A stretch of 64,000 bases of DNA, from assembly GCA_023955225.1 (NCBI GenBank), contig JAGSGJ010000005.1, positions 1-64,000 of the forward strand, written 5' to 3'. This document shows, piece after piece, positions 47,616 to 57,643 of this stretch. The notes under the pieces were generated by a model. It saw nothing but the letters and a program-made list of their open reading frames with translations. It was not told where the DNA came from and ran no database searches. Both the position numbers and the translations under genes were made by a program. Positions within the stretch are counted from its first letter, which is position 1. Every line of letters starts with the position of its first letter. The DNA is from Sulfurovum sp. Lineage in GTDB: Bacteria; Campylobacterota; Campylobacteria; Campylobacterales; Sulfurovaceae.

Positions 47616-48675
47616 ATATGCCTCCTAAAACTGCGTTGTCACTCGCTCCAGTGACATCTTTTAAATTTACTTTTTCTTTATGTACACGTTTGTATGCCAA
47701 CCATGCAAAGGTCATAGCCTCTATCTGATCTGCATTCGTAGCTATAGCTACTTCTATGTTTGGCATCAGTGCTTTGATACGTTCAACAAGGAAGCTGTTC
47801 TTAGCACCCCCACCACAAAGCAATGTTACATCTGGATTAAATTTCAGAACTTCATTGCTTATGCTCAGAGCAGTCAGTTCTAGCAGTGTTCTTTGTACAT
47901 CTTCAGGATTATGCGTATGTCCAGAAAGATATCCCTGTAGCCATATTTTATTGAATTTCTCTCTCCCTGTACTTTTAGGATAGGACTCTTGGAAAAAATC
48001 ATCAGATAGCATACGATCTAAAAGGCTATAGTCTACAGTTCCTGTTCTAGCCCACTCTCCATCGTTATCATAAGTTTTTCCTTGATGTTCAGATATCCAC
48101 ATGTCTAGAAGTACATTTCCACAGCCTATATCATACCCTATGAGTTTTTCACCCAAAACGGTAATATTTGCCATACCACCAATATTTACAATAGAGAGAG
48201 CTTCTTTAATATTACTAAATATAAACTCATGAAATGCAGGAGAAAAAGGTGCGCCCTGCCCACCCAATGCAATATCTTTACGTCTGAAGTCTGCTACAAC
48301 TGCTATACCAGTTTTAGCTGCCAAGATATTCGGATCACCAAGCTGCATAGTAAATCCATCTTCAGGCTGATGCCATAAAGTTTGACCGTGTAAACCTATA
48401 GCTGTGATGCTTGAAGCATCTATGTTGTCACGTATAAGTAGCGCACCTACAGCCTGAGTAAACAAAAGACCTAAGCGATGATCTAACTGCCCTACTTGTG
48501 ATAAAGTACTTTTACCCTCTATCATATTCAAAATGTCTGTTTTAAGTTCTAATGATATCGGATACTCTAAACTATCAACGAGCGTACATGTACTCTTATC
48601 TATCTCACAAAGTACAACATCTACACCATCTAGTGATGTCCCTGACATAATGCCAATATATTTTTCTTTTTTCAT
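47608..48675 (-). CDS. anmK: Anhydro-N-acetylmuramic acid kinase
   Basis: 355-aa sugar kinase of the AnmK family. It cleaves the 1,6-anhydro ring of anhydro-MurNAc and phosphorylates it. The N-terminal IGIMSGTSLDGVDVVL, the middle IGLHGQTLWHQP and the C-terminal LLCGGGAKNSFLVERI are characteristic. It starts eight bases after a small membrane gene and overlaps amgK. Having both AnmK and AmgK suggests that anhydro-MurNAc and MurNAc are both handled. Confidence 0.95.
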   Translation of the reverse strand: MKKEKYIGIMSGTSLDGVDVVLCEIDKSTCTLVDSLEYPISLELKTDILNMIEGKSTLSQVGQLDHRLGLLFTQAVGALLIRDNIDASSITAIGLHGQTLWHQPEDGFTMQLGDPNILAAKTGIAVVADFRRKDIALGGQGAPFSPAFHEFIFSNIKEALSIVNIGGMANITVLGEKLIGYDIGCGNVLLDMWISEHQGKTYDNDGEWARTGTVDYSLLDRMLSDDFFQESYPKSTGREKFNKIWLQGYLSGHTHNPEDVQRTLLELTALSISNEVLKFNPDVTLLCGGGAKNSFLVERIKALMPNIEVAIATNADQIEAMTFAWLAYKRVHKEKVNLKDVTGASDNAVLGGIYA

Positions 48676-48683
48676 AATACCAG

Positions 48684-48896
48684 TTAATCTAAATAATTAT
48701 GGTCTTTTAATTTTTTCTCACTACCATATTCTTTTATAGCCAATGCAATAAGTATGGTCGCAACAACAATGATGCCCAAAGTAATAGAGACTTTTACATA
48801 GATTGTACTGTCAAGTACATCTGTCCACATCATCACCATCGTAAGAATTACCCAAACCACTAAAAGTACCGATGAAATTATAGATGCTATTTTCAT
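48684..48896 (-). CDS. Small two-helix membrane protein
   Basis: 70 aa, with helices at about 5-25 and 33-53, and a charged C-terminus. Unknown family. It starts in a four-base overlap with the DUF4177 gene and ends eight bases before anmK, so it belongs to the same transcription unit. Confidence 0.65.
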   Translation of the reverse strand: MKIASIISSVLLVVWVILTMVMMWTDVLDSTIYVKVSITLGIIVVATILIALAIKEYGSEKKLKDHNYLD

Positions 48897-49147
48897 TTTG
48901 TATCCCTTATCATTAAAATTACATATGCTTCTCTTTTAAAAAAGAGTAACATTCTTCGAATATCTTTCTCCATTGTCACAACACGCCATCCATTTTGGGC
49001 ATTCTTATTGAGAAAGTTACTTAACTTGACTGGATCAACCTTCGCTCCACCTAATAATAAAGAGCCTAACATACTCTCCTGATAGACTATCGCTTTGTAT
49101 TCGACATCACATTTTTCTTGCACGATTGTTCCTTTGAGTTTAGTCAT
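48893..49147 (-). CDS. DUF4177 small protein
   Basis: 84 aa. The C-terminal stretch LNKNAQNGWRVVTMEKDI followed by a hydrophobic strand matches the DUF4177 pattern. The role is unknown. It lies 25 bases after the symporter gene and overlaps the next small gene. It may be a folded cytoplasmic protein; no signal peptide is seen. Confidence 0.75.
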   Translation of the reverse strand: MTKLKGTIVQEKCDVEYKAIVYQESMLGSLLLGGAKVDPVKLSNFLNKNAQNGWRVVTMEKDIRRMLLFFKREAYVILMIRDTK

Positions 49148-49172
49148 TTATTATATCACAATGACAATAGTA

Positions 49173-50696
49173 TTAATATACTTTAGCTTTCCCACTCATC
49201 ATCATCCCAAATGCTACTGCGGTCCCACAAAGTATCTGCCAAGCGAATCCAAGTTTAAAATCAAGTAATTCTCCAAGATTATCACCCAACACATAAGGCT
49301 GAAGCAGTAAAACTGTCATAAACCCACCAAGAAGTGCCAACGGTACAGTGGTGGCTGAACCTCTGTTGGTAAATATAGCCGCTCCAAAGACACCAAGTAG
49401 ACCTGTATAAGCAAAAGCCATCACGCCAAGGGCAAAGCTTAGCAATGGCAGTTCTGTGTAACGTTGCCAGTAAAATGAGAGCATAGCCATAAGTGAAAGT
49501 GCTACGGCGAAAAAGAGTACAGCATTACGCCCTGCTTTAACGAAATGCATCTCCTCTACATTAGATCTCTTTTGCTTCCAGGGTTTATAGAGGTCTTCTA
49601 TGGCTACAGATGACATGGCACCCAGAACAGAGTTAGAACTAGACAAGGCAGCGGCTACAGCTCCTACGGTCACTAACCCTCTCATACCTTCAGGCATCTC
49701 ATTTAAAATGTAGTACATAAAAATGGTTATCTTCTCACCTTCAAACTTTTGTACCACTTCTGTACTCAACCCTGATAGTTCAGGATGTTGGTAAAAGAGA
49801 TAAAGCAGCAAACCGATCATTAAAAAGAGTATAGCTACGGGAATCGTCAAATAAATACTCAACATCAGTGAATTTTGAGCTTCTTTGGTACTTTTGCATG
49901 TCAAAGCTCTTTGTGTCATGTCCTGGTCTAGTCCATAGGCAGCGATATTAAGCAGTAACCAGCCGCCGATCAATGCCCAGACAGAAAAACCGCCAGACAT
50001 TGACCAGTCAAGCAATTTAAGCTTGTTATCTGTCTGCAGTGTGGAAACTATAGTGGAGAAGTCAGTGTTGATTGTTACATAAAGGTAGATGAGTACCGCG
50101 ATCCCTGCTCCAATGTAGGTAATGGCTTGAATAATGTCAGAAAAGATAACAGACTTCACTCCGCCAAAGTACGCATATGCCAATGCACCAAGCATCAAAA
50201 TAGTGATAGAGATAGCCACATGTGTTGGGGTGATATCTAAGAAGAGTATCATGGAAATGGCTAATGCTCCTATGTAGAGCCTTGCACCAGAGGCAAAGAG
50301 GCGACCTATGAGGAACATAATACCTGCTTGTTTTTTGGCTGACTCACCGTAACGCTTTTCAAGCAGTTCATATACTGTTACGGCTTTAATAGCATAAAAA
50401 CGAGGGATAAGTACTTTGGCTACAAAGATAACTGCCAAGAAAGCAGAAAAATAAAAACCTAGGAAAGTGAGATCCTTGCCATAAGAGTATTCAGGTCCAC
50501 CAAGAAAGGTAGCTGCAGACTGAGAGGTAGCCAGCACAGACATAGCCACGGCAAACATAGGGACACTGTTCCCACCTACAAAATAATCACGTGTACTCTT
50601 TACCTTCACTTGACTTAAAAGTACCGATGTAACGGTTAATACTAAAAAATATGCAAAAAATATTCCCCAGTCAAGCGTACTAAATGCTGAGTTCAT
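49173..50696 (-). CDS. Sodium:solute symporter
   Basis: 507 aa, about thirteen hydrophobic helices, SSS family but distinct from PutP. The N-terminal DYFVGGNSVPMFAVAMSVLA and AYFGGVKSVIFSDIIQAI are family features. It starts in a one-base overlap with the amidase gene and is followed by small genes and then anmK. From this place I infer transport of a cell-wall-derived sugar or peptide; the substrate is not determined by sequence. Confidence 0.85.
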   Translation of the reverse strand: MNSAFSTLDWGIFFAYFLVLTVTSVLLSQVKVKSTRDYFVGGNSVPMFAVAMSVLATSQSAATFLGGPEYSYGKDLTFLGFYFSAFLAVIFVAKVLIPRFYAIKAVTVYELLEKRYGESAKKQAGIMFLIGRLFASGARLYIGALAISMILFLDITPTHVAISITILMLGALAYAYFGGVKSVIFSDIIQAITYIGAGIAVLIYLYVTINTDFSTIVSTLQTDNKLKLLDWSMSGGFSVWALIGGWLLLNIAAYGLDQDMTQRALTCKSTKEAQNSLMLSIYLTIPVAILFLMIGLLLYLFYQHPELSGLSTEVVQKFEGEKITIFMYYILNEMPEGMRGLVTVGAVAAALSSSNSVLGAMSSVAIEDLYKPWKQKRSNVEEMHFVKAGRNAVLFFAVALSLMAMLSFYWQRYTELPLLSFALGVMAFAYTGLLGVFGAAIFTNRGSATTVPLALLGGFMTVLLLQPYVLGDNLGELLDFKLGFAWQILCGTAVAFGMMMSGKAKVY

Positions 50697-51409
50697 TATT
50701 TCACTTTATGTGGTGCTTTGAGATTAAGGCATTTTACACCATCTCGAATGTCAAACATAAACTTTTCTCCAGGATCAGACTTCACTGTTCTATACCCTTT
50801 GTCTTTTTCCAACCACAAAGAAGTACTCTCCATCTGCTTATACTCATGATGTCCTACAAGATACTCAATAGTAGGGTATTTAGCTTTGAGGTATAGCACC
50901 AAATCAATATTTGCTTGACGCTGTGCCGGTGTAAGGTCATCTATCTTGTTACCCTTCCCTCCTATGTTTTCTACACCTATGCTTGAGTAGTTCAGTCCTA
51001 TAACGTGACGAGCCATCCAGTTTTCAGGCATTAAACGGTAGATAGTCCCGTCACGTGCTACCATAAACTGAGAAGATACATTTAAGGCTGAAGCTTTCAT
51101 GATGTCTTTTCTGTCAGAAAGAAGTCTCTCAGGCTGCAAGCGTTTAAAGGACTTATCAAAATCCATCTCCGCTGTCCAATGGAGCATGATGATCTTAGGG
51201 GTAATTTCAATATTCTCTACACTCATGCCATAATGAGACTTGATGTACTCTTTGGTCATAGCAATACGCTCTGGACCAAAGTCTATGGGTTTGTCAATGA
51301 TTTGAAGTGGTTGTATGGGCTTTGTGGTACAGACTGCGGGTTTTGCTTCTTCTTTTCCACATGCAGTGAATGTAAGTAGCGCAATAGATAGTAGTAGGGT
51401 TCTTGTCAT
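50696..51409 (-). CDS. Lipoprotein N-acetylmuramoyl-L-alanine amidase
   Basis: 237 aa of the amidase_2 (AmpD-like) family. The N-terminus has a lipobox ending in TFTAC (Cys about residue 17), so the enzyme is probably tethered in the periplasm. Zinc ligands are visible as His in IMLHWTAEM, His in LVGHHEYKQ and Asp in KSDPGEKFMF. It should split stem peptides from MurNAc or anhydro-MurNAc. It leads directly into the symporter gene. Confidence 0.88.
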   Translation of the reverse strand: MTRTLLLSIALLTFTACGKEEAKPAVCTTKPIQPLQIIDKPIDFGPERIAMTKEYIKSHYGMSVENIEITPKIIMLHWTAEMDFDKSFKRLQPERLLSDRKDIMKASALNVSSQFMVARDGTIYRLMPENWMARHVIGLNYSSIGVENIGGKGNKIDDLTPAQRQANIDLVLYLKAKYPTIEYLVGHHEYKQMESTSLWLEKDKGYRTVKSDPGEKFMFDIRDGVKCLNLKAPHKVK

Positions 51410-51451
51410 AAAATAAGTCCTAGGTTCTGATTAGACTTATTTTATCTAATA

Positions 51452-51988
51452 TTAACTATGGGTTTCTTTTTCTTTTAAAAGCAAAGTAACAATAATCACA
51501 GAAGGAATCCCCAACGCTATAATATAACCAGGAATATGCAACAAACTCTGTCTGTTTAGATATAAAAAACCTAAGATAAGCAGTGCATATGCGCCTAGTC
51601 GGTAAATGGATAGTGCTGCTTTTGTGTCTTTGAGTGTTTGGTAAAGTGTGCGTCTGTTCTCTTTGAGCTTTTTTTTCTCTTCTTTTACCGTCTCAACAAA
51701 GTCTTTTTCTTCCTCTTCTACTGCATCTTCACTATAGAGGTCATAAGGGTCTTCAAGTTTGTCTATAACATCTTTACTGTCATCCATAGTTATTATGTTA
51801 TGTTCAACTCGTGCATTTACCATGCGTCTATAACTAACGATAGAAGCCACCATGACAAGTGTTGAAGTGATATAGCCTATTTGTGTGCTGTAGAGTACTT
51901 TGATATCAAAAAATATGATAGAGATCAATAGAAGTAAAACATCAACCACTACGAGTGTTATGAGGATCTTACGATTTGTACTACTCAT
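51452..51988 (-). CDS. Hypothetical membrane protein with acidic linker
   Basis: 178 aa from ATG 51988. Four hydrophobic segments lie in two pairs (about 8-60 and 125-170), separated by a charged coiled-coil-like stretch with EEEEKDFVETVKEEKKKL. Unknown family. The frame is open further upstream into the AtpZ-like gene, but ATG 51988 overlaps its end by eight bases in the operon style. A 42-base gap precedes the amidase gene. Confidence 0.65.
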   Translation of the reverse strand: MSSTNRKILITLVVVDVLLLLISIIFFDIKVLYSTQIGYITSTLVMVASIVSYRRMVNARVEHNIITMDDSKDVIDKLEDPYDLYSEDAVEEEEKDFVETVKEEKKKLKENRRTLYQTLKDTKAALSIYRLGAYALLILGFLYLNRQSLLHIPGYIIALGIPSVIIVTLLLKEKETHS

Positions 51989-52286
51989 CGTCATCTTCGG
52001 CGTCATATTTATCTTGTTGCTCTTTTTTGTACGTATATCTTGGGTCTTTTGCCAGCTCATCTAATGACTTTTTCTGCTTGGCATAGGCTTTATAGACATT
52101 AGAGATAGCTGCACCCACACCTATGAATACACCTATCCAAAGTGTCCACCAAGCTCCTGTAAGCTTTTGTAGTCCTATTCCTATACCTACACCCATAAGT
52201 ACAGCAACAACCATAGAGATACCAAGACTGAGACCGTCTGCGGCATTCACTAGTTTTTTAAATTTTGGTTCTTCTTGTGCCATCAT
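51981..52286 (-). CDS. AtpZ/AtpI-family membrane protein
   Basis: 101 aa with two hydrophobic helices separated by a short loop and a highly acidic C-terminus (DAEDDDE). GLSLGISMVVAVLMGVGIG and WWTLWIGVFIGVGAAISNV are typical of AtpZ/AtpI proteins, linked to assembly of ATP synthase rotors and to magnesium. It follows hemL in a one-base overlap. No atp genes are nearby in the window. Confidence 0.8.
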   Translation of the reverse strand: MMAQEEPKFKKLVNAADGLSLGISMVVAVLMGVGIGIGLQKLTGAWWTLWIGVFIGVGAAISNVYKAYAKQKKSLDELAKDPRYTYKKEQQDKYDAEDDDE

Positions 52287-53578
52287 TATCCCTTAATCTC
52301 AGCCATAACTTCATAGGCTGCTTTGATCGTCTCTTCTATCATCTCATCTGTTGTAGCTGCACAGATGAAACCTGTCTCATACGAAGAACACGCGAGATAG
52401 ACACCTTTGTCCAACATACCTTTATGAAACTTGGCAAACATCGCTGTATCATTTGCGAGTGCATCATCAAAGTTTTTTACCGGTTTATCTGAGAAAAAGA
52501 AACCAAACATACTTCCTCTTACATCAGTCACCAAAGGTATATCTACTGCTTCTGCAGCTTTTTTGAAACCATCCATAAGCTTTTTAGCTTTGTTCCCCAA
52601 TAATACATATAAAGAAGGGTTTGATTTGAGTTTTTTAAGACTTGTAAGTCCTGCTGACATAGCAACAGGGTTACCAGAAAGTGTTCCTGCCTGATAAACC
52701 GGACCTTCAGGAGAAAGGAAAGCCATGATCTCTGCAGATGCACCAAATGCACCTACAGGCATACCTGCACCGATTACTTTACCTAGTGTTACCATATCTG
52801 GTTTTATCATTGAGATACCCTGAGCACCTCTAAGTGATGCTCTAAACCCACTCATGACTTCATCAAAGATTAGCAGCGCACCATGATTAGTACATAGACA
52901 TCTAAGCTCTTCCAAGAATGCTTCATCAGCAGGAACAAGACCCATGTTTCCAGCGATAGGCTCGATAATAACACAAGCGATACCGTCTGGTGATTCTTGA
53001 AAACATGCATGTACTGATGCAATGTCATTATAGGTCGCCAATAGTGTATGTTTCGTAAGATCAGCCGGTACACCTGGACTTGATGGGCTGCCAAAAGTAG
53101 CTAGACCAGAACCTGCCTGCACAAGAAGTGAGTCAGAGTGACCATGATAACATCCTGTAAATTTCACAATATTATCTCTACCTGTAACACCACGAGCCAA
53201 ACGGATAGCAGACATAACTGCTTCAGTTCCGGAACTAACAAAACGTACTTTATCGATACTGTCAAAAAGTGTAACGATCTCATTGGCTAGCTCTGTCTCT
53301 ACTGTAGTAGGCGCACCAAAACTCAGACCTCTTTTAACTGCTTCAATCACTGATGTTTCTATCTCTGCATCTGCATGACCAAAGATAAGTGGTCCCCAAC
53401 TTTGTACATAGTCTATATATCTGTTTCCATCGATGTCAAAAAGGTATCCGCCCTCTCCTCTTTCTATAAATGGTGGTGTACCCTCTACTCCTGAAAATGC
53501 ACGTACCGGTGAGTCAACGCCCCCAGGTATCACTTTATATGCTTCTTCAAATGCTGCTATACTTTTGTCATATGCCAT
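52286..53578 (-). CDS. hemL: Glutamate-1-semialdehyde 2,1-aminomutase
   Basis: PLP enzyme of heme synthesis that makes 5-aminolevulinate; 430 aa from ATG 53578. [37 protein letters not shown] and the PLP Lys in [18 protein letters not shown] are diagnostic. The frame stays open ten codons upstream, but the start at 53578 gives the normal N-terminus. The promoter region is shared with the divergent tonB gene. The gene supplies heme for cytochromes such as the peroxidase and NnrS. Confidence 0.96.
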   Translation of the reverse strand: MAYDKSIAAFEEAYKVIPGGVDSPVRAFSGVEGTPPFIERGEGGYLFDIDGNRYIDYVQSWGPLIFGHADAEIETSVIEAVKRGLSFGAPTTVETELANEIVTLFDSIDKVRFVSSGTEAVMSAIRLARGVTGRDNIVKFTGCYHGHSDSLLVQAGSGLATFGSPSSPGVPADLTKHTLLATYNDIASVHACFQESPDGIACVIIEPIAGNMGLVPADEAFLEELRCLCTNHGALLIFDEVMSGFRASLRGAQGISMIKPDMVTLGKVIGAGMPVGAFGASAEIMAFLSPEGPVYQAGTLSGNPVAMSAGLTSLKKLKSNPSLYVLLGNKAKKLMDGFKKAAEAVDIPLVTDVRGSMFGFFFSDKPVKNFDDALANDTAMFAKFHKGMLDKGVYLACSSYETGFICAATTDEMIEETIKAAYEVMAEIKG

Positions 53579-53654
53579 GTTATTAATCCTCATTATGTAT
53601 AATTGCAAAGATTATACACTAACGCCACTTAGGGCTCTATACAAGGAGAGTATC

Positions 53655-54563
53655 ATCAGAACGCTGAACGGATTATTGCTCTCTTTATTGTTGCATTTAC
53701 TTATTTTATTACTCTTTATCAAAAACTGGCAAGAGATCACCTTGTTACCTCCTAAGGGACAAGAAAAGAAAATAAGCCTTAATCTACAGCAAATGGTTAC
53801 ACCTCCTGCACCAAAGCCGAAACCTGTTGTTCCACCTCAAAAACCAGTACCTGTGCCTCAGCCCGTAGTCACTCCGACAATACCCAAGCCTATCGTTGAA
53901 AAACCAATAGAACCGCAAGTGCAATCTATAAAGAAAAAAGTTTTAGATGAGAGTAAAAAGGTTTTTGCACAGCAGAGTACGGAAGAGAACAATGTCACCA
54001 AAATAGAACCAAAACCTGTTAAAAAGGTCGTTAAAAAAGAAAAGAAGAAGAAAGCTGTTAAAAAGGTACAGAAAAAGACTGTGGTGAAAAAAACAAAGCA
54101 ATATAGACAACCTAAAAAACGTTCAAGTGATCCTCTTGCCAATCTGCTTATGGGTGCAGGTACTTCCGTTAATCCAGCACAACGAAGACGACCATCCTCC
54201 TCAGGTAGCTATGGTGCAAGAATGATCAATCAGCTTTATGGTGAGGAGTTTAATACCTACAGTGAAACCCAAAAGAAGTTCATTAAAAATAATCTGGGGA
54301 CGATTCACAGTATCACCCAACGTACACTTACGCGAAATGGCTACCCGGATGTTGCAGTACGTACCAGACAGCAAGGAACCAACGTCGTCTCTTTTAATCT
54401 GCATCCAAATGGGGATATCTCAGATCTTAAACTACAAAGACATATAGGCCATCAGGCTTTAGATCAAAATACTTTAGATGTGATACGCATTGCGTATAAA
54501 AACTACCCTTTACCAAATAAGAAAACTAAAATAAAATTTTATGTAAAGTATAGTATCTACTAA
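53655..54563 (+). CDS. tonB: TonB-like energy transducer
   Basis: About 302 aa. A single hydrophobic N-terminal helix (LLLSLLLHLLILLLF) is followed by a Pro-rich stretch (APKPKPVVPPQKPVPVPQ), a Lys-rich region and a TonB-type C-terminal domain with VVSFNLHPNGDISDLKL. It couples inner-membrane energy to outer-membrane receptors. The start is odd: AAGGAG (53643-53648) is followed by ATC-ATC at 53652-53657 and no ATG. TTG at 53676 is an alternative. An ATG at 53595 lies before a TATAAT box (53598-53603) and is unlikely to be in the mRNA. No exbBD is in the window. Confidence 0.8.
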   Translation: MRTLNGLLLSLLLHLLILLLFIKNWQEITLLPPKGQEKKISLNLQQMVTPPAPKPKPVVPPQKPVPVPQPVVTPTIPKPIVEKPIEPQVQSIKKKVLDESKKVFAQQSTEENNVTKIEPKPVKKVVKKEKKKKAVKKVQKKTVVKKTKQYRQPKKRSSDPLANLLMGAGTSVNPAQRRRPSSSGSYGARMINQLYGEEFNTYSETQKKFIKNNLGTIHSITQRTLTRNGYPDVAVRTRQQGTNVVSFNLHPNGDISDLKLQRHIGHQALDQNTLDVIRIAYKNYPLPNKKTKIKFYVKYSIY

Positions 54564-54609
54564 AAATATTTTTACCTATACATTCACTTTAAAATTCATT
54601 CATCACTGC

Positions 54610-54638
54610 ATGAAGCATAGCCATTGCTTCATTTTTTT
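54610..54638 (+). terminator. Rho-independent terminator of tonB
   Basis: ATGAAGCA and TGCTTCAT form an eight-base stem with a seven-base loop, followed by seven T residues. It lies 46 bases after the tonB stop and before the convergent corA-like gene. Confidence 0.85.
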
Positions 54639-54695
54639 AAGGGAAATTAAGAGTGTTTTGGGTGTAACCTGCTTCTTGAAAGCAAAATTTATATA

Positions 54696-55493
54696 CTAAC
54701 TTTGCTTTTCAATATTTCGACGCCATAAAAAAACCAGCAATGCTGTTATGGCCATCAGGGACCCCATGCTGAAAACAGCATTCAATGTGCCACTTGCCCC
54801 TTCAGTAAAAGGCAGACCACTTGTATTCATACCAAAAAACCCGACAACCAAATTAAGCGGAAGAAAAATAGCTGAAATGATAGTTAGAAAAAAAATCAAG
54901 CGATTCATTTTTTCATTGGTGCGTGTGTTGTAAAAACTATACAGATAATCAAGTTTTGAAAGCTGCAGCGCTGCAGAACGTACAATTCGTTCACAATGTT
55001 CATGTATATCTACATAATGATTCATTGGAAAATCATCGGCTGCTTCATAATAATCAATCATATGCTTCATTACGGTCGAAGTACGGGACATGACACGTTC
55101 TATTCTCAATATATCTCTTTTAAGTTCTAACCAATGTGTCATAAAACTCTTTTGTGCACTATCTTCATATAGAGACTCTTCCATGTCTCCAATCCTATCT
55201 TCATATGCATTAAACGATGTGAGTAATTTGTCTAGCAATCTATCTATAGTCCTATAAGGTCCATCAAAACGGTTCGAAAATGCTTCAAAACTATTATCTG
55301 TAGAATTATAAAAATAACTCTCTCTTTGGGTAATTATAAAACCTAACGATTTTCTCTCAAGTACATCCTTAATGACAGGAAGACGAACAATAAGCATATC
55401 ATAATCATCATTTTCATCAAATACAGAGGGGTGCGATCCATTACGTAAGTCCTCTAAATGTAGCGAGTCAAGCTGCTCTTCGATATGTTCCAT
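54696..55493 (-). CDS. CorA-like divalent cation transporter
   Basis: 265 aa. The C-terminal part has two hydrophobic helices with the pore signature GFFGMN between them, and a large N-terminal cytoplasmic domain with helical segments. The small size and the acidic start put it in the CorA family at large, moving magnesium, cobalt or another divalent ion. The frame extends upstream to a TTG at 55517, but ATG 55493 follows AAGG and is preferred. It converges on tonB. Confidence 0.85.
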   Translation of the reverse strand: MEHIEEQLDSLHLEDLRNGSHPSVFDENDDYDMLIVRLPVIKDVLERKSLGFIITQRESYFYNSTDNSFEAFSNRFDGPYRTIDRLLDKLLTSFNAYEDRIGDMEESLYEDSAQKSFMTHWLELKRDILRIERVMSRTSTVMKHMIDYYEAADDFPMNHYVDIHEHCERIVRSAALQLSKLDYLYSFYNTRTNEKMNRLIFFLTIISAIFLPLNLVVGFFGMNTSGLPFTEGASGTLNAVFSMGSLMAITALLVFLWRRNIEKQS

Positions 55494-55654
55494 ACTTGTG
55501 CCTTTATTCTTAATCAAATATTATATCAAAATAGTGGGTGAAGGGATGCTATACTTCATCCTTATCTCACCCCTTTTACAACATTTCATTTCTGATTTAA
55601 ATTTTGTGTATCATATCATTATATTTTAGTGTTAATATTTCGATGTTTATACTA

Positions 55655-55663
55655 TGCTATAAT
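55655..55663 (+). promoter_or_regulatory. Extended -10 box of the mscS gene
   Basis: TGCTATAAT, an extended -10 element, lies about 20 bases before the channel gene start. The short spacing to the ATG implies a very short leader. Confidence 0.45.
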
Positions 55664-55682
55664 TCAAAAAAAGTAGAACTTT

Positions 55683-57527
55683 ATGAAATCCTTATTTTTA
55701 TTATTAATTCTCTCCCTCTCTTTATACTCAGCTGATATAGATACAAGACTTTATGAGGGCAATAACACCATAGCCCATTATGAAGAAGTTAGAAAACTCA
55801 TTGACCAGGAAAAACCTCAAGAACAAGCTGATATAGAACGTATTGCCACAGAACGTATGATTTTAGCGAAACTTGCAAATATGATCTCCTTTACACCAAA
55901 AATTCATTCTCTTCCTGATTCACTTTTGCCTGATGATCAAAATATCAGCACGGAGAACTATCTCTCTTATCTTAATGCGCTGACCGACACCTATGCAATA
56001 ATGGATACCCTAAAAGAACAAGCAAGCAGTATGCAATTAAAACGAAAGTCTTTAAGTGAAAGTATCCATAGTATGACGATTGAAGATAAAAAAAACTTAC
56101 TGCTTTACCAATTACAATATGCGTTCTATAAACTTAAAGGGAAAAACCAGGAACTATCTATAGAGGCATATGAACCAATAGTGGAAAAAGGAGAAAATCG
56201 TTTTAAGAACGCCTTAAAACGAGTTACCTTTAATATTCCGGATTTAGAGCAAGAACTTGCTGCCACAAACAAAATATTCCCTTCCATAGAGCAAGAAGCC
56301 ATTGCGCTAAAATTGGCCAAAGACCGTGAACTTATGCACCATGAAACTGTCTCAAAGACATTAAATAACAATCTACTTGCAAACACTTCAAGCAGAATGG
56401 AAGCAATCACTACAAAAATAGATCAAACCATACTTCTTTCTCTTGCTTATCTGCAAATAAAAGAAAATCAAAAAACGCTTGATCTGTTCAATGCGAGTAA
56501 ACAAGATATCGATGCACTTACACCAGAACTTAATGAGCATTATACTTTTAAACGTACTATACTCAAGGAAGTATTCAAAGACGTCGCTGGTAATATAGTG
56601 CTAGCACTCTCAAGTGTCGAGCAAAGCGCTGAAAGTCTTTATGAATATACTTACAAGAAGCTCACGGAATCCCTTTTTGTATTTAATGAGCGAGGCATTT
56701 CTGTCATTGATATCCTCAAAGTAATTTTGGTTTTAATACTTGGGTTTATGCTTGCTGCATTTTATAAACGAAAAATCATGAATCTGGTTACACGAGAGAA
56801 ACTTTCTTATTCTTCGGCCAAGATGATCTCAAGTGCAGGATACTATGCTCTCGTATTTATTACTCTACTTGTAGCACTTAAAACCATAGGTCTTGACCTT
56901 TCAAATCTAGGATTGATTGCAGGAGCACTCTCTATCGGTATTGGTTTTGGTTTGCAGACGGTCGTCTCTAACCTTGCGGCAGGTATCATCCTGATGTTTG
57001 AGCGGACTATTCGTATAGGGGACTACATAGAGGTCACGGATACGATCCGAGGTACGGTAAGTGATATGAAAATGCGCTCGACTACTGTCACTACCAATGA
57101 CAATATTGACGTCATTATCCCTAACTCTTCTTTCATTCAAAATAATGTTATCAACTGGACTCTAGAGAATGATATCAGACGTATACATATCCCCTTTTCT
57201 GTTGCGTATGGAACACCTAATGAAAAGGTGGAGGAAGTCATTAAGGAGGAACTTAAACACTCAAATATCCCCTATGTTTCAAGACCTCCAAAATACACTA
57301 CTGCTATCTGGATGACAGCTATGGGGTCTAGCTCTGTGGACTATGAATTAATCGTATGGGTTAAAGGACCGTCTACCCTTAAACCTTCAGGAACAAAATC
57401 AGATTTTTTAAAATTTATCTATGCTGCGCTCAATAAGCACCATATTCAAATACCTTTCCCTCAGTTGGATTTGCATGTCAAACAAACGAAACCGAATAAA
57501 GAGCATAATGAATCACAGATCATGTAG
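55683..57527 (+). CDS. MscS-family mechanosensitive channel
   Basis: 614 aa. A signal peptide (1-17) is followed by a long periplasmic helical domain (about 20-330) and then the MscS membrane core. The pore helix GLIAGALSIGIGFGLQTVVS is followed by NLAAGIILMFER and the beta-domain TIRIGDYIEVTDTIRGTVS. It should open under membrane tension to release solutes. The long periplasmic part makes it a large MscK-like relative rather than minimal MscS. The gene stands alone. Confidence 0.92.
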   Translation: MKSLFLLLILSLSLYSADIDTRLYEGNNTIAHYEEVRKLIDQEKPQEQADIERIATERMILAKLANMISFTPKIHSLPDSLLPDDQNISTENYLSYLNALTDTYAIMDTLKEQASSMQLKRKSLSESIHSMTIEDKKNLLLYQLQYAFYKLKGKNQELSIEAYEPIVEKGENRFKNALKRVTFNIPDLEQELAATNKIFPSIEQEAIALKLAKDRELMHHETVSKTLNNNLLANTSSRMEAITTKIDQTILLSLAYLQIKENQKTLDLFNASKQDIDALTPELNEHYTFKRTILKEVFKDVAGNIVLALSSVEQSAESLYEYTYKKLTESLFVFNERGISVIDILKVILVLILGFMLAAFYKRKIMNLVTREKLSYSSAKMISSAGYYALVFITLLVALKTIGLDLSNLGLIAGALSIGIGFGLQTVVSNLAAGIILMFERTIRIGDYIEVTDTIRGTVSDMKMRSTTVTTNDNIDVIIPNSSFIQNNVINWTLENDIRRIHIPFSVAYGTPNEKVEEVIKEELKHSNIPYVSRPPKYTTAIWMTAMGSSSVDYELIVWVKGPSTLKPSGTKSDFLKFIYAALNKHHIQIPFPQLDLHVKQTKPNKEHNESQIM

Positions 57528-57643
57528 TTTTGACATTCATAAACAGCCTAATGAGAATTAAGTCTTATCAAAAATATCTACAGTAAGGGCAGAGTTTTTC
57601 ACATACAAACCTGCCGGAGCAGAAGGTACCTCAATATTATTTA

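Noticed and set aside
53433..53654. Longer tonB reading frame starting inside hemL
   Set aside because: It would be antisense to hemL and start before the shared promoter region; its sequence has no TonB character before the membrane helix.
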